A program made the position numbers and the translations under genes. From contig SXIE01000001.1 of the NCBI GenBank assembly GCA_005772945.1, positions 1 through 5,558 on the forward strand: DNA of 5,558 bases, written 5' to 3'. Below the pieces are notes generated by a model. It searched no databases. It saw nothing but the letters and a program-made list of their open reading frames with translations, and was not told where the DNA came from. Origin of the DNA: Pseudomonadota bacterium (GTDB lineage: Bacteria; Myxococcota; UBA9042; PHBI01). Positions 1-4,890 of the stretch are shown here, piece after piece. Numbering within the stretch: position 1 is the stretch's first letter; each line of letters opens with the position of its first letter.

Positions 1-99
1 CGTGACGCCGTCGACCGGGAGGTCTTGCGTGCCATGAACGAGTTGCCCAGAGGCCACATCGTCAGTTGGTTCAAGGACGCCGGATACCGCGCTCGGTGA
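1..99 (+). CDS. 3' end of an unrecognised gene (partial)
   Basis: The first plus-strand frame is open from the window edge to a TGA at 97-99, giving the last 32 residues of a protein that ends in FKDAGYRAR. About 26 of the 32 codons end in G or C, which suits a coding frame in this genome, but 32 open codons in GC-rich DNA are weak evidence by themselves. The tail is mixed basic and hydrophobic, with no membrane segment or motif I recognise. It would run tail-to-tail into the minus-strand gene ending at 166, with a 66 bp gap in which I see no clear terminator hairpin. The product is unknown and the reality of the gene depends on sequence to the left of the window. Confidence 0.4.
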   Translation, partial: RDAVDREVLRAMNELPRGHIVSWFKDAGYRAR

Positions 100-165
100 A
101 CTCGATCGGCGCTGTCAGCATGCCATTCCAGGTGGGCCCCGAGCGCATGCATCGCCAGAACGCCG

Positions 166-588
166 TTAGCGCCGTCGTCGTGTCGCGCGCCATCCGACGA
201 ACGCGCCGAGCGCCAGGATCGCGCCCGCGAGTCCGGTTGTTCCGCCCGTGCAGCCCTTAGATGCGGGCGCTGCGGGCGCTGCGGGTCGCGTCTCGGCCGG
301 AGGTGCCGGCGCCGGATCGGCCGCGGGCTGCGCACCTTTGCAGTAGATCGCGTAGCTCCAGCCACGACAGCGCTGGGCAAGTCCGTCCGCCGCCGCCCGG
401 GTGTGGCACTCCTTGTCCTTGAACTCGGGCACCCCGCAAACGACGCACCCCGGCGCATCGCGGCTCACGCCCAGCGCGACGCATCCGTCCTTGTAGTCGG
501 GCGGCGGTCCAACGTCCGCGTAGGCCGACGCCCGCCCGACCGCCACCGCCAAGACCAAACCGAGAGACGCGCGCGCCAGCTTTGTCAT
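166..588 (-). CDS. Small Cys-rich secreted protein with MYXO-CTERM-like tail
   Basis: This 140-residue protein has an envelope-targeting layout. Residues 1-24 form a signal peptide: basic start (Lys3, Arg6), hydrophobic run LGLVLAVAVG, and a likely cut after an Ala near 22-24. A compact Cys-rich domain follows with six cysteines (36, 48, 51, 61, 74, 83), probably disulfide-paired. Residues 86-110 are a Pro/Ala linker. The tail has KGC (Cys113), a Gly/Ala-rich hydrophobic helix at about 117-133 and an Arg cluster at 134-140. A Cys just before a single helix and a terminal Arg cluster is the layout of the MYXO-CTERM sorting tail known from myxobacteria, thought to be processed for surface anchoring. 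The ATG at 588 fits the signal peptide and has a GAGG about 8 nt upstream. The gene lies 52 bp after the beta-barrel gene on the same strand, so the two are probably co-transcribed. No enzymatic function is visible. Confidence 0.75.
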   Translation of the reverse strand: MTKLARASLGLVLAVAVGRASAYADVGPPPDYKDGCVALGVSRDAPGCVVCGVPEFKDKECHTRAAADGLAQRCRGWSYAIYCKGAQPAADPAPAPPAETRPAAPAAPASKGCTGGTTGLAGAILALGAFVGWRATRRRR

Positions 589-640
589 GAGCCGAGCCTC
601 GTACGAAACTGGCTCGTCCGCCAGACCCCGCGCTACTTCA

Positions 641-1408
641 TCAGTACGCCATCGCGGTCGGTTGCGCTTTGGCCGGGAAGCGCGAGCCGCCCAGCAGGAA
701 CTTGAACGCGACGCCGGCCGTGAAGAACATCGCGTCGATGTCGCTCGGCGCGTTCAGCCAGAACATGAGCCCCGCGTTCGGCTGGATCGCGAACGAATTG
801 CCGAGCGCGAACTCGAAGCCCAGCGTGCTGCCGACCAGATGTTGGGCCTCCGACGTCGAGCCCCCCGGCGCTCCGGCAAAGAAGAACAGCATCGAATAGC
901 GCGGGCCGATCGTGATCGAGAAGCGCTCGCTCGGCGCAATGTCGAGCAGGACCGGCAGATCGAACTGCATGTACCCCGCGCTGACCCCGCCCACGCTCAG
1001 GAACACACCGCCCAACGTCGGATCGACCGCGAGTCGGAGGTGCTCCGATTCGACGAGACCGACCTTCACATCGACGTTGACGTTGCCGAAGTTCGATAGG
1101 CGCACGCCCACATCCACGATGTCGGCGACGCCCGCGCGGTAGCCGAAGTCGATCGTCCCCGAATAGGCGAGCTCCTTCTCGTTCGAGTCGAAGAGCCCAG
1201 CCGACATGCCGTAGGCGGCCGGCGCGATCGTGATCTCGTGGGTGCCGGGTTGGATGACGCGCGCGGTCGTGAGGCTCGCGACATTCGGGCAGCCGGTCGT
1301 GCCGACCGCGACGAGTCCGAGCAGGGCGACGCCAAGGGCGGTGTGCCGCCCGGGGTTCGTATCACCTCGCCCGCCCCCCGTCGTGACGGTCGCGGTCCCT
1401 GCCGGCAC
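641..1408 (-). CDS. Predicted outer-membrane beta-barrel / lipoprotein, start uncertain
   Basis: From residue 40 of this call onward the protein is a run of short amphipathic strands separated by Gly, Asn and Pro turns (for example FSITIGPRYSMLFFF and FFTAGVAFKFLLGG), the look of a small outer-membrane beta-barrel. Just before this is a hydrophobic run HTALGVALLGLVAVG leading to TTGC, a plausible though imperfect lipobox with Cys40. No ATG, GTG or TTG stands directly before the signal peptide in this frame. The nearest in-frame start is GTG at 1408, with GGAGA close upstream, which puts an unusual 20-residue Gly/Thr-rich leader before the hydrophobic core. The frame stays open upstream to 1786, but that part has mixed codon use and runs into repeats and hairpins, so I exclude it. 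The family is not recognised more closely. It is followed by the Cys-rich protein gene after 52 bp, suggesting a two-gene envelope operon. Confidence 0.7.
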   Translation of the reverse strand: MPAGTATVTTGGGRGDTNPGRHTALGVALLGLVAVGTTGCPNVASLTTARVIQPGTHEITIAPAAYGMSAGLFDSNEKELAYSGTIDFGYRAGVADIVDVGVRLSNFGNVNVDVKVGLVESEHLRLAVDPTLGGVFLSVGGVSAGYMQFDLPVLLDIAPSERFSITIGPRYSMLFFFAGAPGGSTSEAQHLVGSTLGFEFALGNSFAIQPNAGLMFWLNAPSDIDAMFFTAGVAFKFLLGGSRFPAKAQPTAMAY

Positions 1409-1511
1409 GCTCTCCGAAAGAGGTCTCCATGGCCACCAGTCGGAGCCGGGGTCGTCGTTTGTGGGTTCCAGAAGAGGTGGCCGCTCCGGTTCCGGAAACT
1501 CTGGCCGGTCG

Positions 1512-1531
1512 TCGTCGGCGCAAGCCGACGA
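1512..1531. other. Perfect 8 bp hairpin with GCAA/TTGC loop
   Basis: The arms TCGTCGGC (1512-1519) and GCCGACGA (1524-1531) pair perfectly around a four-base loop, GCAA on the plus strand. It lies upstream of the beta-barrel gene, so it could fold in that gene's leader RNA. There is no T-run to make it a standard terminator. Function unknown. Confidence 0.5.
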
Positions 1532-1545
1532 ATAGTCCGAGGCAA

Positions 1546-1568
1546 GAGTCCCCGTTTGCGGGGTACTC
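1546..1568. other. Second leader hairpin, 9 bp stem with one bulge
   Basis: GAGTCCCCG (1546-1554) pairs with 1559-1568 around the loop TTTG, with a single unpaired T at 1564. It lies 14 bp from the perfect hairpin at 1512-1531. On the minus strand the pair would fold one after the other ahead of the beta-barrel gene. No T-tract follows on either strand, so a structured leader or a chance fold are both possible. Confidence 0.4.
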
Positions 1569-1633
1569 CGGAGCATGCTCACCATGACCTGTTGCCGCGC
1601 ACGCTGGATGGGGTTTTTGAGAGCCGGCTTCTT

Positions 1634-1800
1634 GATGGCCATCGCGGGGGTGCCGCAGGCGGTGCACCAGGATGATGGCCATCGCGCCGTGACGAAACCT
1701 CGTACATCGGAGCGATGGCCATCGCGCCGTGACGCGGCGCGAGCAACCCGGTGATGGTCGTCGCCGGGTTGCTCGTGGACGTGCACGAGGACGATGTAGG
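1634..1800. repeat. Degenerate ~40 bp tandem array with palindromic core GATGGCCATC
   Basis: Five positions starting GATG occur at 1634, 1674, 1714, 1753 and 1793, so the steps are 40, 40, 39 and 40 bp. The first three carry GATGGCCATCGC, whose first ten bases are a perfect palindrome. The second and third units are identical for their first 21 bases (1674-1694 and 1714-1734). The first and fourth units match at 28 of 40 positions, including TGCAC and AGGA late in the unit. The array starts just inside the small acidic gene's stop at 1805 and lies beyond the operon's downstream end, where a transposon end would be. In Tn7- and Mu-type elements each end holds several transposase-binding sites, so that is my reading. 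A tandem operator is the alternative. Confidence 0.7.
1740..1775. other. Perfect 12 bp hairpin enclosing a repeat copy
   Basis: CGAGCAACCCGG (1740-1751) and CCGGGTTGCTCG (1764-1775) are perfect inverted repeats around a 12-base loop that contains the start of the fourth repeat unit (GATGGTCGTCG). A smaller perfect pair, GCGCCG at 1724-1729 and CGGCGC at 1735-1740, abuts it. It lies about 30 bp beyond the stop codon of the last operon gene, so it may end or protect the operon transcript, although no T-run follows on the minus strand. It could equally be a protein-binding structure at the element's end. Confidence 0.6.
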
Positions 1801-1804
1801 CTGG

Positions 1805-2014
1805 TCAGAAGCGAGGCGGTCCGTCGACGTTGAGTGGGTCATCGTCGCACGCGTCGTCGTAGTCGTCGTAGTCGTATTCGGCCTTGGCCTCGAGGGCTTC
1901 GGCCATCTCGGAGCCATACGTCTGCCAGATGGCCGTGACCAGGGTGTCGAGGAAGCCGACGACGGTGAGGGCGTGCTCCGCGGTCCAGTCGATGGGGATC
2001 TCGAGTCGTACCAT
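1805..2014 (-). CDS. Small acidic protein of the transposition operon
   Basis: This encodes 69 residues with two parts. Residues 1-45 look folded and hydrophobic, with a helix-like stretch (about 13-33, LTVVGFLDTLVTAIW) and no signal peptide. Residues 46-59 are intensely acidic (EYDYDDYDDACDDD), and the tail ends GPPRF. The ATG at 2014 is supported by GAGGAG at 2022-2027, 7 nt upstream and inside the end of the ATPase gene. The two genes are only 4 nt apart, so it is surely co-transcribed and probably translated in step with the ATPase. The acidic stretch comes from a 9-base tandem repeat (GTCGTCGTA on the plus strand, 1853-1876). I do not recognise a family. The position suggests an accessory role in transposition, such as binding the ATPase or transposase or mimicking DNA charge, but this is inference from context. 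Confidence 0.72.
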   Translation of the reverse strand: MVRLEIPIDWTAEHALTVVGFLDTLVTAIWQTYGSEMAEALEAKAEYDYDDYDDACDDDPLNVDGPPRF

Positions 2015-2018
2015 GGCG

Positions 2019-2834
2019 CTACTCCTCGAAGGCCGGGAGGGCCCCGGCCGCGCGCGTGACCACGTCGCGCTCGACGCGCTTCTTGTCGAGGCGCGCGGCC
2101 TCCCTGAGCGAGAGCGTGGCTAGCCGGTCGACCTCTCGGAGCGCGCCGCGCGTGGCCTCGTGGAGGACGGCGACGGCGTCGCTGGCGAAGAGCTCGCGGT
2201 CGTTGCCGGCGCGCTGTAGGCGGGTGCGCAGATAGGCGCCGGTGTCGTGAGCGGTCAGCGGGTCGACGCGAAAGCGACGGTGGATGCGCTGGAGCAGCGA
2301 GCGGTTGCGGCGGAGCGCGAGGCGGTCCTCGAGCTCGGGCAGACCGACCAGCACGAGCGACAAGAGGGCGCGACTGTCCCACTCGTAGTTGAGCAGGATG
2401 TGCAGGTGGTCGAGCGTGTCCTGGTGCAAGAGATGCGCTTCGTCGAGGAGGAACACCGGATGGATGCGCTCTTTGCCGAGCTCCTGCACGTGCGCGCTGA
2501 CGGCGTAGAAGAGCGCCGCCGCCGTGGCCGATGGCGCAAGTCCCAGCGCCTGGCACACCTGGCGATAGAAGTCGCGCCGGCCCAGCGTGGCGTTATGACA
2601 GTAGGTCAGCCGACATCCCTCTGCCGGCACGCGCGCCCGCACCGCGCGTAGGACGCAGGTCTTGCCGACGCCCGGCTCGCCCGTGAGCAAGACCGAGTCG
2701 TGCTCGGCGATGCCCTCGCAGACCTCGTCGACGAGCGCCTGTTTGGTCGGCGGGACCCAGAGCTCGGCGTCCCCGAGCTCCTTGGTGAATGGCTTGGTGG
2801 TGAACGCAAAGTGGTCGAGATACTTGGTGTTCAA
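2019..2834 (-). CDS. ExeA/TniB-like AAA+ ATPase of the transposition module
   Basis: The product is a 271-residue cytoplasmic AAA+ ATPase. It opens with YLDHFAFTTKPF, the N-terminal signature of ExeA-like ATPases. The Walker A motif is GEPGVGKT at 52-59, Walker B is VFLLDEAH ending at 134, the sensor-1 strand is LVLVGLPEL at about 160-168, and basic residues near 183-187 (RIHRR) could supply the arginine finger. A helical lid with REVDRLATLS follows. Next to a DDE transposase such proteins act as the target-DNA regulator, as MuB, TniB and TnsC do. The start is TTG at 2834, which overlaps the transposase stop as TTGA and has a near-perfect Shine-Dalgarno AGGAGGA at 2841-2847. The frame stays open far upstream only because the DNA is GC-rich. 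IstB of IS21 is a less good fit, given the ExeA-type N-terminus. Confidence 0.9.
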   Translation of the reverse strand: MNTKYLDHFAFTTKPFTKELGDAELWVPPTKQALVDEVCEGIAEHDSVLLTGEPGVGKTCVLRAVRARVPAEGCRLTYCHNATLGRRDFYRQVCQALGLAPSATAAALFYAVSAHVQELGKERIHPVFLLDEAHLLHQDTLDHLHILLNYEWDSRALLSLVLVGLPELEDRLALRRNRSLLQRIHRRFRVDPLTAHDTGAYLRTRLQRAGNDRELFASDAVAVLHEATRGALREVDRLATLSLREAARLDKKRVERDVVTRAAGALPAFEE

Positions 2835-4192
2835 AGGATATCCTCCTGGGCGGTTTGGCGTTTGCGGGCCGGCTCCAAGAGCGCACCGGCGGGGTCGAAC
2901 GGGGTCGTCGGGGTGGGGGTGGGGGTGGGCGTGGCGGCGTCGGCGCGCGGTCCGCGTCGGCGGTGCGCGTTCTTGGTTGGGTCGACGCGATGGAGCGCGA
3001 GGCGCTTGCCCTCGTGCTCGACCCAGGGCGCCGAGGCGTGGTCGACCAGGCAGCGCCCGACCGTCACGAGGCGGCCGGCGAGGAAGCTCTGGTCGAGCTC
3101 CCAGTCGACGCCGTCGACGGCGACCGTGGAGTCCCCGCGGACGCGGCGCTTCTCGCGCGCGGTGAGCGCGTCGCGCAGGGTCTTGTCGTCGAGGTCGCGC
3201 ACGTGCGCGGCGGCGCTCCACACCATTTCGGGGGACTGGCCTATGAGCGAGGCGTGCGGCGCGACATGGTAGTGCCGGCCCAGGAACGCCGTGAGCCGCG
3301 CGTTGACGTCGGCGAGCGAGGCGACCGAGCCGGCCGCGAGGAAGTCGAGGCAGCCCTCGCGCAAGGTCCGCCAGAAGCGCTCCATCTTGCCGCACGCTTG
3401 CGGGTCGTAGGGTTGGGCGTGGAGAAGCGTGATGCCCAGCCGCGCGCACGCCGTGTCGAGCGCCGCGCCCCGATACGTCGACCCGTTGTCGAGGTAGAGC
3501 GCGCCCGGCTTGCCGTGCCGTCTCAGCGCGGCGACGAAGAGGTCGAGCATGTCGACTTCGCGCTCGGTGTGGTGCGCCTCGAGCGCGACGACGTAGCGCG
3601 AGCAGTCGTCGAGCAGACCGTGGATGCGCAGCGGACGCGACACGCCATCGACGGTGATCGCCGGGCCGTGGCAGACATCGCCATGCCAGAGGGCACCTGG
3701 GCGCTCGGCCTGCCAGCGTAGGCGCGGGGTCGCACCGGCGGCCGCTCGGAGCGACTGCTTGTCGAGTCCCTGCTCGCGGAAGAGGCGACGCACGGTCGCG
3801 GGCGAGACGGCGCGCTCGGCGAGGCAACCGTCGGCGACGAGCGTGCGCAGGATGAGCGCGACCGACGCGTGCGGGTGTTCGCGGCGGATATCGAGGAGCA
3901 ACTGCTTCTGCTCCGGCGCGATGTTCTTGGCGCGCCCGCGGTCGCTGCGCGGCATGGGCCGAAGGGCGTCGAGGCCGCCGCGCCGGTAGCGATAGAGGCA
4001 GCGCTCGAGCGTCGGCACCGAGAAGGTACGCGTCGCGTCGGCGTCGGGCGGGCGGTAGCGCTGGTGGCTCAGGCGGCGCAGCTCGGCTCGCAGCTCGCCG
4101 CGCGTGAGCTCGCGGCGCGCGATGGTGCCGATGACCTGGCTGCGGAAGATGGCCACTTCTTCCGCGTGGTCGGAGGGCGTGAGGTCGGACAT
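2831..4192 (-). CDS. DD35E integrase-type transposase
   Basis: The protein has 453 residues. Residues 25-145 look like two DNA-binding helical regions, one around TLERCLYRYRRGGLDAL (61-77) and one around SPATVRRLFREQGLDKQ (130-146). The retroviral-integrase-like catalytic core follows: D172 in WHGDVCHG, D235 in YLDNGSTY and E271 in GKMERFWRT, with exactly 35 residues between the second Asp and the Glu. This is a complete DDE triad, so the enzyme looks active. A small beta-barrel-like domain follows at about 355-402, as in Mu and Tn552 type transposases. The C-terminus (403-453) is basic and Pro/Thr-rich with four TP repeats, a place where related transposases contact their ATPase. ATG 4192 has AAGGAG at 4197-4202, 4 nt away. 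It starts 30 bp after the zinc-ribbon gene and overlaps the ATPase start by 4 nt. IS481-type transposases share the core but normally act without an ATPase. Confidence 0.93.
   Translation of the reverse strand: MSDLTPSDHAEEVAIFRSQVIGTIARRELTRGELRAELRRLSHQRYRPPDADATRTFSVPTLERCLYRYRRGGLDALRPMPRSDRGRAKNIAPEQKQLLLDIRREHPHASVALILRTLVADGCLAERAVSPATVRRLFREQGLDKQSLRAAAGATPRLRWQAERPGALWHGDVCHGPAITVDGVSRPLRIHGLLDDCSRYVVALEAHHTEREVDMLDLFVAALRRHGKPGALYLDNGSTYRGAALDTACARLGITLLHAQPYDPQACGKMERFWRTLREGCLDFLAAGSVASLADVNARLTAFLGRHYHVAPHASLIGQSPEMVWSAAAHVRDLDDKTLRDALTAREKRRVRGDSTVAVDGVDWELDQSFLAGRLVTVGRCLVDHASAPWVEHEGKRLALHRVDPTKNAHRRRGPRADAATPTPTPTPTTPFDPAGALLEPARKRQTAQEDIL
2841..2847 (-). promoter_or_regulatory. 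Shine-Dalgarno AGGAGGA that fixes the ATPase TTG start
   Basis: On the minus strand AGGAGGA lies 6 nt before TTG at 2834. It is the strongest ribosome-binding site in the window and lies inside the transposase coding sequence. It is the main reason for choosing the TTG that overlaps the transposase stop codon. Confidence 0.85.
2910..2929 (+). repeat. G-run microsatellite / quadruplex motif in the transposase gene
   Basis: Four G-runs of 4, 5, 5 and 3 bases separated by single Ts occupy these 20 bases, with further GGGG runs at 2901-2904 and 2891-2894. Single-base loops make this an exceptionally favourable four-run G-quadruplex sequence. The G-rich strand is the template strand of the transposase gene, and the complementary codons encode the TP repeats at residues 421-430. 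The number of 6-base units could vary by slippage without shifting the frame. Confidence 0.75.
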
Positions 4193-4196
4193 GGGG

Positions 4197-4202
4197 CTCC
4201 TT
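4197..4202 (-). promoter_or_regulatory. Ribosome-binding site of the transposase gene
   Basis: AAGGAG on the minus strand is 4 nt before ATG 4192, in the 30 bp space after the zinc-ribbon gene. It supports that ATG over other in-frame starts. Confidence 0.8.
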
Positions 4203-4222
4203 GGGGACCACCGGTGTGGGCA

Positions 4223-4840
4223 TCACGCAGCGTGCGCACCTCCGAGGTAGAGCAGGCTCTCCTGGTCGCGGTGCCGATCGCCGGGCGGGGCGAAGCCGAT
4301 GAGGGCGGTGGCGAGGCGGCGGGCGGTGGCGCGACGGTCCCCGTCGGCGATGACATCGAGCCTGGGAAAGAGGCGGCCCGCTGCGCCGTCGTCGACCCAA
4401 CGCGCGACCGTCTTCCACCGATGGCGCGCTGCTTCGCCGAAGGAGGGCCACGGCGAGACCCGCGCGCGGACCGCAGGCGACGGGCGGCCGACAAGACCCC
4501 AGAGGCCCAACGCTAGGCTGATCGCGGCCGCAGCGTAGAGGCGGGACCTGAGGATGCCACGCGGCACGACGGTCATGACCGCGCCGCAACGGCAGAGATA
4601 GCGGCGCACGGGGATGACCAGCACCTCGCCGTGGCCGTCCGGAGATCGCGGCCCGAACTGGACGCGCTCGCGCAACCCGTGGCCACGGATCGCCAGTCCT
4701 GCTCCGACCGGCCGACTGGCGGTGCCGCAGCCGAGGCACCTGCCAGGCCTCACGGCATCAACCGAGGGCGGCTCGGTGAGCCAGTCCTTGACGAGAATGT
4801 CGGCCCGTACGATTCGATCCGCGCTTCGTTCCACTTGCAC
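4223..4840 (-). CDS. Zinc-ribbon protein heading the transposition operon (DUF6431-like)
   Basis: The 205-residue product has a probable zinc ribbon: CLGCG (Cys35, Cys38) and YLCRCG (Cys83, Cys85), the knuckles being separated by a Gly/Arg-rich stretch. The layout resembles the N-terminal zinc finger of ISL3-type transposases. Residues 96-120 are an Ala/Leu-rich helix, not basic-flanked enough for a clear membrane segment. Residues 120-150 (WPSFGEAARHRWKTVARWV) could be a helix-turn-helix followed by a helical tail. From memory it looks like proteins labelled DUF6431, which I associate with transposase/ExeA gene pairs. I infer a DNA-binding role at transposon ends or in target choice, parallel to but not homologous with TniQ/TnsD, whose features I do not see. 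The start is a GTG at 4840, with another GTG two codons later at 4834. Neither has a good Shine-Dalgarno, and a strong hairpin lies 7 nt upstream. Confidence 0.8.
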   Translation of the reverse strand: MQVERSADRIVRADILVKDWLTEPPSVDAVRPGRCLGCGTASRPVGAGLAIRGHGLRERVQFGPRSPDGHGEVLVIPVRRYLCRCGAVMTVVPRGILRSRLYAAAAISLALGLWGLVGRPSPAVRARVSPWPSFGEAARHRWKTVARWVDDGAAGRLFPRLDVIADGDRRATARRLATALIGFAPPGDRHRDQESLLYLGGAHAA

Positions 4841-4847
4841 GAGGCAC

Positions 4848-4890
4848 GGCGGGAGGGGCCGAAGTCGCCAAACTCGGGGCCCCTCCCGCC
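4848..4890. promoter_or_regulatory. 13 bp GC-rich hairpin just ahead of the zinc-ribbon start
   Basis: GGCGGGAGGGGCC (4848-4860) and GGCCCCTCCCGCC (4878-4890) are perfect inverted repeats with a 17-base spacer. In the minus-strand message the stem would end 7 nt before the GTG start, and its 5' arm contains the Shine-Dalgarno-like GGGAGGGG. It could limit translation of the operon, block transcripts coming from galE, or be an operator. No T-run follows on either strand, so it is not a typical intrinsic terminator. Confidence 0.6.

Noticed and set aside
1409..1786. Upstream extension of the beta-barrel frame to an ATG near 1786 or to the MVSMLRST start near 1585
   Set aside because: It would place an acidic, Pro-rich stretch of more than 100 residues before a clear signal peptide, codon third positions are mixed, there is no good ribosome-binding site, and the frame crosses the repeat array.
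1634..1800. CRISPR array
   Set aside because: The spacing is regular, but the repeats are degenerate and the conserved part is only 12-21 bp. The intervening sequences are themselves partly related, and no cas genes are present.
1853..1876. 9-base tandem repeat as a regulatory or unstable repeat
   Set aside because: It is fewer than three copies and is explained by the Tyr-Asp-Asp coding in the acidic tail.
2855..3721. Long plus-strand open frame across the transposase gene
   Set aside because: It is antisense to a gene with a complete DDE triad, has no motif or ribosome-binding site, and such frames are expected in GC-rich DNA.
2019..4192. IS21 (IstA/IstB) assignment
   Set aside because: The ATPase has the ExeA-type N-terminus rather than the IstB type, and the zinc-ribbon and acidic genes are not part of IS21.
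2835..4739. In-frame upstream extension of the ATPase to about 900 residues
   Set aside because: It is Arg/Pro/Ala-rich shadow sequence opposite or out of frame with the transposase. The TTG at 2834 has a near-perfect Shine-Dalgarno and gives the normal ExeA-like N-terminus.
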